Source of the DNA: Paraphysomonas bandaiensis
Taxonomy: Eukaryota > Chrysophyceae
Length of the DNA: 64,000 nucleotides
Direction: 5' to 3'
Assembly: GCA_965644295.1 (NCBI GenBank)
Contig: CBFFRP010000386.1
Location: forward strand, 48,922-112,921
Made by a program: the position numbers and the translations under genes. Numbering within the stretch: the stretch's first letter is position 1; every line of letters starts with the position of its first letter. Below are positions 36,181 through 47,622 of the stretch, in pieces. The notes beneath the pieces were generated by a model. It searched no databases, was not told the DNA's origin, and saw nothing but the letters and a program-made list of their open reading frames with translations.

Positions 36181-36996
36181 TGGTAATTAATTATCCTTGC
36201 TGTAGAATAGTTATGTGCTACGCAACGCAAAGAATGAAATGGCAGAAGAGCCTCACCTCTCTGCACATACACACCTACACGGAGTGCTCTGCATACACCT
36301 ACACACACCTTCATAACACACTCAGACTACTGCCTGCTGTGTGTGTTTGTATACCGTATTACACTGTACGTCATACACCAGTATACCATGTATATGAATC
36401 ATAGGAATACACACTGCTATGTCCTGCTGTATCCAAGAGCAGGTAGTACCAGTAGGAGGAGCAGTACGATACCAGGAGAAAACAGAGAAAAGGAAAGAAT
36501 GCCGTATACCGGTATACTCTGCTGTACTCTGTGCTGTATGCAAAAACTACCTAAATGTAGCCATAAAATCATGGATTTCTAGATTTGACTGGAAGGTATA
36601 CGTCCTGTATTATTTCAGTAGGGACAGACACAATCCTGTCATGTACCCCGGACAAGATTTCGTGGAGTGCACACATCACCCTCTACGTGTGTACGCAGGT
36701 GCCTACAGCAACACCAGTGTACGTATATGTGCATATAGTCTGCACATGTACAGCTCCATACGATAGTTTGGATACGCATAGCTATCAGTGCATGTATTGG
36801 CAGCATTCACATACATATCAGTCGTCCTCTACATTATCGGGTGATTATTTTATTAATCACATGAGTGTGAAGGAACGCGCTGTGTGTATAAGTGTCTCTT
36901 AGAGTTCTGCGATCCCATATTGTGTAGATATGTCTATGTGACTGGACGAGAGCCTGTCTGTGTGTTGTTATCGTTAATTCAGCGCTAACGGTTACA
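36181..36996. promoter_or_regulatory. Divergent promoter spacer between RPN1 and the kinase-like gene
   Basis: 816 bp between two divergent start codons, without a convincing gene. Rich in TATAC strings: GCCGTATACCGGTATAC (36501-36517) contains two GTATAC palindromes, followed by GCTGTACT (36521-36528). The same 8-mer occurs in the spacers at 2717-2724 and 57531-57538. Regulatory role is inferred from position only. Confidence 0.5.
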
Positions 36997-39603
36997 ATGA
37001 CATCGAATAACTTATATTACTTCCTTGGATTTGTGGTGATATCGGCATTGGCTTGTTTACTGCCGTATTTTCTTGGATTTGAACCCATTGATACTGACGT
37101 CTCAACTGTCGGCTATAAGGATGCGATGAGCACTGTTATTGTAGCGCTATCATGTGCTTTTCCCATTGCCTTGGATACACTATTAGACTCAAAGCACCCT
37201 GATTCTGTTATGCTACCACGATGGACTCATCTACTCACAATGCTCATACCGAACGGGCTTCTATATTGCCTGCCGCGCTCTCCAGTTTTGTTGGTAGGCT
37301 GCTCGTTTGCTCGAGAATTACTGATTCGTGGGGCTCTAATGAGTCATATGTTTAACGATCCTGAATTTTTTAGTACTTACTATCAGCGCATTTTTGGGTT
37401 TACTATGGCACTTTTTGCTCTCGATTTGAATATCAGGACGTGGTATTGCACTCTGCATAGTGTGATTCCGCGCTATATTTATAGATTAACAACGGGGATG
37501 GTTGGACTATCGTTCCTAATGGTGATATATGTTATTATTCAGAAAACAATATCAACGTATGAATTGACCGAAAAGGCAACAAAATCAACAGTAAAAGGAA
37601 TGCCGGGATACAGGAAATACTGTCACTACTATACAATTCTTTTGCTAATTAGTATGACGGCCAAGGTGGCTATTCGCTACACTGTTATGAGAACTTCCTT
37701 TGCTACCATCAGTGATGCATACCTTTTATATGGGCCACTGAACCTTTGCGACGTCTTCGTCAGTGTAGTAGCAGCTCTAATCCCCTTGCATGTGCTACGG
37801 CACGACAAAACCCTCGCGGAAGAGTATTCTCAGACTGTTTATACCTTAAAAGCGAGTTTTTTGTCGTACATATACCGTGAAATGAGGTGTAACTTGCGCA
37901 CCTTGCAGCATATTGTGAGTCAGTCAATAAACTCTGAGGTATTTCCGCTGAATGATTTCTCCATAATGGCGTCATGGAACGAATTCTATGGAGTTTGTGC
38001 AATGAGCAATAGTTTGCTGGATGAAATAATTCTGTTGGACGATGTTAATTCAGGAAATAAACGGTATCATAAGGAGAGAGCCAACTCCAGGGATATACTA
38101 TCTAATGCCATTGCCCCACTGGAGTTTAAGGTGAGCTACTGCTGACATTGTTGTATAGTGTGGTTGACATCTCTGTTTTAGGCTAAACAAGCTGATGTAA
38201 AACTGTCGTATGATGAAATCCACTGCCCACCTTCATCTTCTGGAAGTGACGGTCTATTGGTGTATGCAGATGTTCAGGCACTCACTATTGCCTTACGAAC
38301 TTTAGTGGAATATTCCATTGGCCATGCGTCTCCTGGAACATATGTTGATGTCTCTATTTCACACTCAGAAAATGAGTCAAATGCGATACTTTTGGCAAAT
38401 AAATCGACCACCATTCAGAAAAATATGATATGTGTTTCTATTTTGTTTCATTGCGAGCATAAGGTACTGAGTGTAATATGTTCGAGGTGTATTAAACCTG
38501 TCGTTCTAATACTTTTTGAGTTCTGGCCTGCGATTGCAAGCTGCACTGTATGTAGTATTTTGATTGTTTACGTTACAGATAAATGTACCGTTGGAGACAA
38601 CTGAAGACCATATCTTTGGGCTTGGCAACGCATCATCATCAGGCATTGGGCTTGCAGGTATACACCTTTTACGTGCCTCTAATCTTTGAATGAATGCGCT
38701 GGTCACAATATCTAGATAGTATGCGATGTAATTTCTGGCTTTGAAACTTATTATTTTTCTTTAGCTGTGGCGGATATAGTACAGAAGCATAATGGAACAT
38801 TTTCTCTTATTGACAGACCTGTCCCGCGCTACCAAATCCTCCTTCCGTGCGCTGGCTTGAATGTGTCGAACACTATACCACTACGTTCTGGAGATACTCA
38901 GGATGATGAACCTCGACAACACAGTGAATGTAGCATGCTTTCAGAACAAGACAATACCGGCCAAAAAGATGGAAGTGATACCCACGCTGAGGCCAACAGC
39001 GTAAATACCGAACATCGGCGTGTTGTGCTGTCTGAGGTTTATTTTCCTTGTGCGGTTATCGTCTCACCTGTGAATAGCCCAGACGCATCTGTTATTCGAG
39101 AAGCTTTGTGTGATCATGTGCAGGTTGTTAAGGAGGTTCACTCTGAGTCCCAAATTGTAGAGTACATTAGCAACCACTGCACATGGAGTAAGCCGATATC
39201 TATAATATTCTTGCATCGCGGTGCCACTAATAAGAAACCACATGTCCTAACATCGAAGTGGCGAAAGATGGGTTACGATGGGGTGATAGTATTAATATCA
39301 GATATGAACTATCCAGACTCCAACGAGCGGTTTTTGGCCTGTGGGGGAAACGCCGTTCTGCTTTGTGCGCTAAGCGGGGATCGATTGGTTCGAAGGGTAG
39401 ATGTTGAAGAAGTACTTGTTGGTAAGTGTGATTGGTGCTTTGTTTTTGACCTAATATGATATCATACAGATGCCTTCTGTCTCAATAATCAACCTAGTCG
39501 CCCCTTGTCGATTAAATGTAAAAAGATATCCCCACCTTCTTTACACATCTCACAATCCAGCAAGGTGGCAGCGGTATCCTGCTCTATAGACGAAGTTGTT
39601 TAG
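36997..39603 (+). CDS. Degenerate membrane hybrid histidine kinase (pseudokinase with REC-like domain)
   Basis: CDS join(36997..38130, 38182..38463, 38579..38657, 38765..39421, 39470..39603), 761 aa. About six to eight hydrophobic segments fill residues 1-270. A DHp-like helix follows, ASFLSYIYREMRCNLRTLQH, where the phospho-acceptor His of FLSHxSHELRTPL is replaced (Y at one H position, R at the catalytic one). The ATPase part keeps a G2 box (FGLGNASSSGIGLA) and the closing strand (RYQILLPC), but the N-box Asn is not clear (ALRTLVEYSIGHA) and no DxGxG box is visible. A receiver-like domain (CAVIVSPVNSPDASVIREAL; SIIFLHRGATNKK; GYDGVIVLISDMNY; GGNAVLL) lacks the acidic pair, the phospho-Asp (H instead) and the Lys. 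The gene is intact, so a non-catalytic signalling role is more likely than decay. Confidence 0.75.
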
Positions 39604-40310
39604 TTAATATTTTTTTAAAACCCCATATTTATTTTACTGTTGTTGTGATTGTGGTTATTGTCACTGCTCCACTGTTGTTCAAGTTACAATCGGGCTGTTT
39701 GACCTCCAGTCGCTCGATACTGTATCATACGAAGCCTTGAATCGTCACCATACTATTTTGACCGTACATAGTCGTTTTTACGATGAGTATGATGTATTTG
39801 TTTAATTTTTATGCATGTAGTTCCATTGACTATTGACATGTTGAATCTTACCCACTCTACATTTCTTTTTCCTTATGGAAGCCAGTGGCTCGTGTGTTTA
39901 TTAATGTTTTTTCAAGTTTATTTTTATCTGTGTTCCATATTGCTCTCAATCTATATACAACTGACTATATATTATTGCATGTTATTGTAAACCTAGTGCG
40001 ATGATATGCAATTTCGAAGCGAGTATGACGAAGTCTAATATTAATATGATTGAACTATTGCGAATATTACTGTTAAGTAGTACTGTGTTCATGAAGCTAA
40101 TTGTCGAAATAAATTACTTTCAGGCGTAGGTGCTGCACTTCCTGGTTCTAATCGATAGATTCCGTGAAATGTTGTTGATACTGAAATGGACAGTTACCTA
40201 CCGGCTCTATTGTCTATTGTATAACAACACAACACACACAGAATAATAAATCTCTTCAACTAGCTTCGTGAGCAACAACATACTCGACTATTGAAGTACC
40301 TGCTTTCAAT
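39604..40310. other. Intergenic, no gene seen
   Basis: Spacer between the kinase-like gene and the Copia tandem duplication; AT-rich, no recognisable feature. Confidence 0.6.
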
Positions 40311-41326
40311 TTCATTGTTTTATGTACGACACATATTGTTAACAATGGACATTTCACTGAAGTTAACTTTGCTCTACGCGTAAACCGTAACCTTACTGTT
40401 GAACACAATGCACTTTCAAGTAAGAAATTATGATTATTATTCTGAACACTTCACTACATATTCGTGTAACATATGTTGAAACATCTGTTCTTATAGCAAC
40501 ATCTGTTTATCATATGTTCATCAGTCAGTTCTATATCTTGTATAGTCACACATCAGTAACTGAATTTAATTCCTTTGTAACTACTATAATCACCCGTTAC
40601 ACCTATGAGTTGACTTTACCTATAATTGCACACTGTTAACTCACTTCAATTGCACAATATATATCACATCATATTGCAGAACTCAACACTCCCACTCAAT
40701 TGGATGTAGTTAACCATTCTAAAATTTGTGAAGAACATTGCTATCGGATACGCAACCACCGAACCTCATAGGACACTGGTGGACGTATGACTCCGCTGGT
40801 ATAGCTAGCTCCCACCATTTCATTGTTTTATGTACGACACATATTGTTAACAATGGACATTTCACTGAAGTTAACTTTGCTCTACGCGTAAACCGTAACC
40901 TTACTGTTGAACACAATGCACTTTCAAGTAAGAAATTATGATTATTATTCTGAACACTTCACTACATATTCGTGTAACATATGTTGAAACATCTGTTCTT
41001 ATAGCAACATCTGTTTATCATATGTTCATCAGTCAGTTCTATATCTTGTATAGTCACACATCAGTAACTGAATTTAATTCCTTTGTAACTACTATAATCA
41101 CCCGTTACACCTATGAGTTGACTTTACCTATAATTGCACACTGTTAACTCACTTCAATTGCACAATATATATCACATCATATTGCAGAACTCAACACTCC
41201 CACTCAATTGGATGTAGTTAACCATTCTAAAATTTGTGAAGAACATTGCTATCGGATACGCAACCACCGAACCTCATAGGACACTGGTGGACGTATGACT
41301 CCGCTGGTATAGCTAGCTCCCACCAT
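40311..41326. repeat. 508-bp tandem duplication containing the Copia LTR
   Basis: Two tandem units with a 508-bp period (LTR starts at 40337 and 40845). Each unit comprises TTCATTGTTTTATGTACGAC...CATAT flank, a full 352-bp LTR and ~140 bp of element 3' internal sequence ending ...AGCTAGCTCCCACCAT. The units appear identical, so the duplication happened after insertion and recently, probably by unequal exchange or slippage. Confidence 0.9.
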
Positions 41327-41340
41327 TCATTCACCTCTAT

Positions 41341-41868
41341 CTAGTTACGACGAACTCTCTTTACCTTGGGTACCTCTGCGATAATTTGTGCAGTAGTCTT
41401 AAATTTTCCCCCAAGATTTCGCTCCCTCTGTTCAATGAATATTGGACCACTCAAAGCCTTGGTATATATATCAGCCATCTGTTGTCGACTGCTCACATGA
41501 ATTAATTTCGCTGTATTAAACTGTTCGGGATCCACATGCTCTCTAATCATATGATACTTAATCTCAATATGTTTCGATCGTTGATGTCGCACTGGATTTT
41601 CCGATATATCCTGAGCACTTTGACTATCCAGGAATAATGGTGTGGGCTCGTCAATTTTCAATCCTACTTCACCAGTCACCCCCCGAGACCATATCATTTC
41701 CAGTAATCCATTATATAAGCATTGATACTCTGCTTGCATAGTCGATGTAGCTACAGTAGACTGAAGTTTGGAACCCCACGATAGTGGTCCACCAGCTCCA
41801 AACATAACATAACCTGAAGTTGATCTCCTCGTCAACGGGTCGCCTGCCCAGTCAGCATCAGTGAACAT
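41341..41868 (-). pseudogene. Copia RNase H domain remnant
   Basis: 175 codons with the standard Copia RNase H signature: MFTDADWAGDPLTRRSTSGY, LSWGSKLQSTVATSTMQAEY and FLDSQSAQDISENP, then HIEIKYHMIREHV and the end segment MADIYTKALSG. The catalytic Asp (D of TDADWA), Glu (AEY) and Asp (LDSQSA) are present, but no intact RT precedes it. Confidence 0.92.
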
Positions 41869-42654
41869 ATGAAGATCAAAATCTCTCCCTCTATAATGAA
41901 TACTCCCACTGCATATGAGATATCCGGCCTTGTATTCATAGATAAATAAAGTAACGCTCCTATTAATGGACGATAGGGAAAATTGTCAACTAATTCCTGC
42001 TCTTCAGAGTCGAATGCACATGTTCCACTCCCACTTTGATCCTATCCATGACATCACTATGTAGTGGGTATCGCCGCGTCTTGTCCCTTGGACACCCAGA
42101 AAACCACATACTTCACCAATATCTTTTTGATGAACACTGTCATGTCAAGTTTGAGACAATTCGGAGTTCTCGTCACTCTCACGTTCAAAAACTAGCCAAT
42201 CTCATTCATATCTGTAATATCGAACCTTTCACATACTCGTCGCTTAATTTCCAAAATAATATTCGTATCTCGACATGCTCTCAGCATATTATCATCATGA
42301 CCGTGGTGAGCTTCGAAGACCATATAAACTTTTCTTCAGTTTAAAGCAATATCCTGGTGGCAATTTGAAATCTGGTGTTGCATACTTATACACACATCTC
42401 CTTTTATATCTGCATATACAAGAATGCATTAGATACGTCGAGTTGATGCACCACCATATTCATAACAAACGCGATAGCTAATAGCAATCTTACTGTTACC
42501 GCTTTTACCACTGGAGTATAATTGTTGGCTCTACCAACCTCATGGCCTCCATATCCAAGTACCACAAGTCTTGCTTTCTATCGTTGAATCGCACCCTCCT
42601 TGTTGCGTTTCAAAGCAAAGACATACTCAGGATTCAAATTGCAGTGACACTGGG

Positions 42655-42800
42655 GTAGGGATGATGGGCTTAACTTCCATTACTTCCCTTCGTTCCAGTC
42701 TGTCACGCTCAGCCTGTCTTGCTGTCAATGGAGTGACACTGGGGTAGGTATGGGCTTAACTTCCATCACTTCCCTTCGTTCCAGTTCGTCATATTCAGCC
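42655..42800. repeat. ~80-bp imperfect tandem duplication inside the Copia interior
   Basis: GTGACACTGGGGTAGG and CTTCCCTTCGTTCCAG each occur twice about 80 bp apart (42643-42710 and 42733-42785). Part of the decay of the pol region. Confidence 0.75.
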
Positions 42801-43381
42801 TGGCTGAACTCCATTGCTTCCGTTCCGGCAACTCCAAGAATTCGGAATATGTCTGAGGCACCTTAGGTCCCGCTGACGAGCACCAGATGGAATTTGCCTC
42901 CTCTAGTAGGCTGCACTCCACTTCGTCACACGAAGGTAATACGTGCTTCTCACCTACTACTGACACATTCGTCACTACCCTTGGAGCCCTTGTGCGCCTG
43001 CCCCTAGTTGAGCGATCTGATGGAGCTTCCTCTCCCGGAGCACTTACGAAGTCAGAAGGGGATGGAACCGTCCCAGTCAACTGCTGTAATAAATGTCCGC
43101 TGGTCCCGTCGTCACGAGATCCAGAACTAGCAGATACTCTTGTCACAAGGTCTTCACTCATCCGCGATGATGTGAATAGGAGTCTTAACTTCCAGTTGCT
43201 CCTCACCACCTGACATCAGGGATCTATATCCCACAGTTAGACCTCTTTCCGAATCTATATTCGCGTGGTCTTGTTGTACAGTTGGCCGCCATCTTCACAT
43301 GGGTTTTGTCGATAACACTCCTCCCTGAGGAACCACTGCCACCGTGGCTTAGTCCATTTCTCGGTAGTATTCAGCCGATCT

Positions 43382-43624
43382 CTAGGGCACTGATACAACA
43401 AACAGGACATGAACAGACGTGACTATTGTATCTCCTATCAACACTTGATACCCCATCTGCTCATCTGGGAAACCCACAAAATATCCTGTTTGTGCCTTTT
43501 CCTCCCAGTCTTTCCGTCTATCGGCCTTCGGGACTAATACATACGCCTTGCACCCCCATTTCCTCTCATCAACCAGGATAACTCGGGCACCTTTCCTCCC
43601 AGGAACACACTCATAAGGCAACAT
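43382..43624 (-). pseudogene. Copia integrase C-terminal fragment
   Basis: Contains LPYECVPGRKGARVILVDER, WGCKAYVLVPKADRRKDWEE and AQTGYFVGFPDEQMGYQVLI, the conserved post-catalytic region of Copia integrases (FGCxAYVxVPxxxRxKxDxKAxxGxFVGY). The upstream catalytic core is missing or scrambled. Confidence 0.85.
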
Positions 43625-43875
43625 CCACTAACTTTACTGTCCTCCTTGGCATTTTCCTCCATTACATGATGGCATGATGACGTAATAATAGGCAAATTCA
43701 AAACGTCATAATATTATATAGTGCCTCCCATGGCATTCCTCCATGCTCATCATAGTCTCCAGCCAGCACCTCTCTACCAGTGTTTAACTCTACAATTCTC
43801 AGAACTCTAAGTAGTTCCAATCCACACACCAGTGCCCGCAGCATTCCGCCTGAGACAATATTCTTCACCGCATCT

Positions 43876-44088
43876 TCACATACTTTGATGCCTTCTCTTT
43901 TGCCAGTGTTGAAAGCTTCCTACTCCTTGAGTCTCCATTGCTGACCCCTTCTTCGTCAGAGATATGACTCCTGGCTCTGCTTCATAATATTTCTCTAGCA
44001 CTCTATGATCTTTAACAACAATGAATAGCTGCTTTCCGGCACAACTGTCTAGATACACTCGTTGGTCTACTGTTTCAGTCATAAGCAC
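43876..44088 (-). pseudogene. Copia protease-like fragment
   Basis: VYLDSCAGKQLFIV corresponds to the LDSGA-type aspartic protease active site, with Cys in place of the usual Gly. Followed by a short downstream segment before the frame ends. Confidence 0.65.
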
Positions 44089-44990
44089 TTCACCATCTAT
44101 CTTATTGGACTCCCCTCCAGATGAGACATCATCATCTACATATTAGCACCATTCCGCCGATGAACTCTGTCTCTGTCTCTGTTCATGTGTATGTTCAGCA
44201 CTCCTGCTCGTTAACTATGAACAGCTGCACTGCTCTGCTGCTCTGCTCAGTGTAGAAGGCAGTTTTAGTAGAAAATACATTTCAGCCTATCAATCTCTAT
44301 TTCGTCCATATCATTGGCCAATATTTACAAGCTGGTATTTCGCTGTAGTCTTTTGGAGTACTACTCCCAACTCACTCCTAGACCTATCCACAAGCGTTTG
44401 AAGCATATGATTGGACAAAGCTTCCTTATTGGGATCATCATGTGGGAGTCGCCTCCATGTATATGTTGGCACCCTCCAATACATCTGCGTCATGTTCACA
44501 TGCCTCCCAAATCGTTACAACACACGTGTCGTTTCACTTGTCAAACTTCAGCACCTTGCTGTCCTCCATCGCCTCATCAGAGCTACCACTCGCTACCATG
44601 TTAACAATGGACATTTCACTGAAGTTAACTTTGCTCTACGCGTAAACCGTAACCTTACTGTTGAACACAATGCACTTTCAAGTAAGAAATTATGATTATT
44701 ATTCTGAACACTTCACTACATATTCGTGTAACATATGTTGAAACATCTGTTCTTATAGCAACATCTGTTTATCATATGTTCATCAGTCAGTTCTATATCT
44801 TGTATAGTCACACATCAGTAACTGAATTTAATTCCTTTGTAACTACTATAATCACCCGTTACACCTATGAGTTGACTTTACCTATAATTGCACACTGTTA
44901 ACTCACTTCAATTGCACAATATATATCACATCATATTGCAGAACTCAACACATATAATATATGTTTACGTAAAGTAATAGTAGTTCACAA

Positions 44991-45371
44991 TGTTAGAATT
45001 AGACATTTCACTGAATTTAACTTTTATCTACACGTAAACCTTAACCTTGTTGAACACAATGTACTTTCAAGAAGAAATTGTAATTATTATTCTGAACACT
45101 ACTTCTCTACATATTCGTGTAACATCTGATGAAACATCTGTTCTCAGCAACATCTGTTTATCATATGTTCATCAGTCAGTTCTATATCTTGTATAATAGT
45201 CACACATGAGTAACTGAATTTAATTCCTTTGTACCTATAGTCACCCGTTACACCTATGAGTTGACTTCACCTATTGCACACTATTAACTCACTTCAATTG
45301 CACAATATATATCACATCACCACATCATATTGCAGAACTCAACACTCCACACTCCCACTCAATTGAATGTA
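44991..45371 (-). mobile_element. Older Copia LTR (diverged) and start of its internal 3' end
   Basis: A 354-bp LTR-like segment (44991-45344) starting TGTTAGAATTAGACATTTC and ending GCAGAACTCAACA, colinear with the 352-bp LTRs but with many substitutions and indels. It is followed by the element's ACTCCCACTCAATTGAATG internal end, which resumes at 45883 after an insertion. An older relative of the neighbouring element, 41 bp away. Confidence 0.85.
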
Positions 45372-45882
45372 CCCTCAACAAAGTCGGACTCGCACCTTTT
45401 CGTGGTGTTCTGGGGGATAAGTACCGAAGAGTTTTTCTCTGGGAAACTAACGTGAGCCGCAAACATAGTCAGCAGATATTCTTCTGCCCACTCATAGCCG
45501 AATGCTTGTGTGGTACAAGGGACACCAATAAGTGTCACTTGTGTAGACGTCTTTGGGCCCTGACGAATAAACAGGCATCCGGGAATGGGTCCACCTCAAG
45601 GGCATCCGGGACAGGGCCCACCTGAAGGGTAACCGGGGTATTGGGCTGCCTGCTGAAGTCAAGCATCCGGGTTGTTCACCTTAAGAACTCAGAGCGGAAG
45701 TGGTCGCACCTTGGTGCTTGCGGCGACGCACAAGCAGCTTCCGTAGCGTTGAATAGTAGGATAAAAAAAGTGTGTACTGATTAGTTACAGGTAGAGGTCT
45801 AACTAGTTTGTCTAGCATTCATCAAGCTACTAAGCTAGTGCAGGTTTTTAACGCCTATTGCTAATAATAAAACTTTCAATAT
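45372..45882 (+). mobile_element. SINE-like element (family R), full-length, nested insertion with 11-bp TSD
   Basis: 511 bp between two copies of AATTGAATGTA (45361-45371 and 45883-45893). It starts CCCTCAACAAAGTCGGACTC, carries the whole family core, and ends in the tail shared with the LINE (GGTGCTTGCGGCGACGCACA, GGATAAAAAAAGTG, CGCCTATTGCTAATAATAAA). It has no long frame. The target duplication, the shared 3' tail and the lack of coding support a LINE-mobilised SINE. It defines the ends of the family. Confidence 0.85.
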
Positions 45883-45975
45883 AATTGAATGTAGTTAGCC
45901 ATTCTAAAATTTGTTAAGAACATTGCTATCGGGTTACGCAACCACCGAACCTCATAGTAGGACACTGGTGGACAT
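45883..45975 (-). mobile_element. Older Copia remnant, continuation after nested insertion
   Basis: GTAGTTAGCCATTCTAAAAT, GAACATTGCTATCGGGTTAC and CACCGAACCTCATAG match the internal 3' end of the younger element at 41206-41290. Joined with 44991-45371 it forms one interrupted copy. Confidence 0.85.
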
Positions 45976-46800
45976 ACAACTACTAATATATAGCAACGTA
46001 AGAGACTGCGAAATTCATTCTCCATCAATCCACACTCTGATAATATATTCCTTGCAAATTTCTTTTATATATTTTTATTTACTTCTAAATCATACAAAAT
46101 GAAAAATATCAATGACGCTATTTTTCATGACGCCTTATACTCTCATTTCATGAAATAATTCGCTTCCTCATATGCTGATAGTAGGGCCAATCCAATGACC
46201 CCAATCATGCCCGAAAATATCTAAAAAGCTATTCATAATATGCATAAAACTATTTTTTGGACAGCGCCGAGGTCACCAAGAGTTAAAGGATGATGCTACT
46301 ACCTTGCATGAAGCCTGATGTGCCAGTGGAGAGCGAGAAGAATGGTTTCGTGTGCTTACTTTTTGTAGTTTAACTAAATTAGTAATAAGGGGACACCACA
46401 CCGTCTATTATCTATTATAAGCGATATTATCTAGTTAGGTATTAATAGGACATTATAATTACCGGGAACTGAGCCATTACTGATTACCAGTTACTAGGCC
46501 CTGGACTAAATAGAAAATAGACAAAGTTGAGAAAATGTAGACTTCCTATATGAACTCTAACGCATGTACTGTTCACTTTGGCTTGTGACTATCCAAGGAT
46601 ATCGCCGATGGTAGGCAACAATGCTATAGTGTGCCTTGGGAATTATTCTCGTGTCGATATAATACTCTGAATTATCTCATGACTACATCATTAGGAGCAT
46701 ACACAACAAAACAGTGTATGTGTTCACAATACATCTATTACATATAGTTCTTCAAAACAACACCAAACATAACATATATATTGCAATAGTAAATCAAAAA
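45976..46800. other. Intergenic, no gene seen
   Basis: AT-rich. CGAGGTCACCAAGAG at about 46268 resembles CAAGGTCACCAAGAG at about 5398; otherwise no feature recognised. Confidence 0.55.
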
Positions 46801-47622
46801 TTATGAGGCCACTGGCTTCAGCCAAGTAGATATTTTATTCAGGTTGTTAAAGAAATACGGCTTTCCATAAGCAGTTCGCCGCTCCTCCCACCCTTCAGGG
46901 ATAATCATATCGGCCGAGTTAGTGACTACTACTGGTGTGATAGAAGCATTCCTATCTTCACTGTTATCGGCGGATGGGCGGAAGAAATCGCTTTCCACCA
47001 GAAGACGCCGTTTGGACAGCAGTTTCTGAGCAGCGACATTAACAGCTGCGGCAGTAGAAGCCACCCTATGTACATCTTCTCCGTCTGAACCATTATCCTC
47101 TCTGCTATTGAGGATACTTAAAATCCTCTTCGATTTAATTTGCGCATCAAGACCCTCATGTAACGACGGCCAGCGATTTTTAGGCTGGCACCGTTGCAGC
47201 GAAATTTGAACCTCCCCAGCGATTTCTCCTTGCCCGTTGTATATCGCGTACCAAGCTTCAGAGGGAGAGGTCTTTACTTCACAACAAGGAATCTTAAGTC
47301 GTCCTATGATAGTGTCTGCCCTCAAATTATTTTCATTCCGCACTTCAATCAATATAAAACATGTTTCAATGTGGGATACATTCAGTTCAAATTTCTCATT
47401 CCAAACAGCTATGGATCCGCCGTCCACATATGTCGGAGTGCGATATTTATTTCCTCTATCAGTAGAAGTCCATATTCTCAAATAAGGATCTTGTTCGCCG
47501 ATTGTTTGAACTATTTTAAGTTTTCTTGCGCCCTTCACATCCGCTAATACGACACTGTTATATTTGTTTGGATTGGGAGATATTTGAGGGCTCACTGGAG
47601 GGGAAGAACTAGAGATGGACAT
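46801..47622 (-). CDS. C2-WW domain protein
   Basis: Single exon, 273 aa. Residues ~20-145 are a C2 domain: SVVLADVKGARKL, DPYLRIWTSTDRGNKYRT, AVWNEKFELNVS, ILIEVRNENNLRADTIIGRL, GEIAGEVQISLQ. The linker (150-235) is helical and charged. The C-terminus is one WW domain, IPEGWEERRTAYGKPYFFNN then NKISTWLKP, with both signature Trp residues and the Tyr-Phe pair. The order recalls the N-terminus of NEDD4-type ligases, but no HECT domain follows. It probably acts as a membrane-targeted adaptor binding Pro-rich partners. The calcium-binding Asp set of the C2 is incomplete, so calcium dependence is uncertain. Head-to-head with the transporter at 48197. Confidence 0.88.
   Translation of the reverse strand: MSISSSSPPVSPQISPNPNKYNSVVLADVKGARKLKIVQTIGEQDPYLRIWTSTDRGNKYRTPTYVDGGSIAVWNEKFELNVSHIETCFILIEVRNENNLRADTIIGRLKIPCCEVKTSPSEAWYAIYNGQGEIAGEVQISLQRCQPKNRWPSLHEGLDAQIKSKRILSILNSREDNGSDGEDVHRVASTAAAVNVAAQKLLSKRRLLVESDFFRPSADNSEDRNASITPVVVTNSADMIIPEGWEERRTAYGKPYFFNNLNKISTWLKPVAS

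Larger units (their letters stand above)
40337..44950 (-). mobile_element. Copia (Ty1/copia) LTR retrotransposon with decayed interior
   Basis: LTRs of 352 bp at 40337-40688, 40845-41196 and 44599-44950; each runs TGTTAACAATGG...GAACTCAACA (TG...CA ends) and all three look identical. The 5-bp target duplication CATAT lies at 40332-40336 and 44951-44955. On the minus strand the polypurine tract GAGTGGGAG abuts the 3' LTR (41197-41205) and a probable primer-binding site TGGTAGCGAGTGGTAGC follows the 5' LTR. Internal order on the minus strand: gag remnant (44311-44499), protease-like LDSCAGKQLF (43876-44088), integrase C-terminus WGCKAYVLVP (43382-43624), RT remnant with HQLDVSNAFL (about 42410-42450) and RNase H (41341-41868). 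The frames are broken by stops and shifts; the interior is only ~3.4 kb. Confidence 0.93.

Noticed and set aside
40430-44901. Three identical 69-codon frames at 40430, 40938 and 44692
   Set aside because: They lie inside the Copia LTR copies; identity reflects LTR identity, not a gene family.
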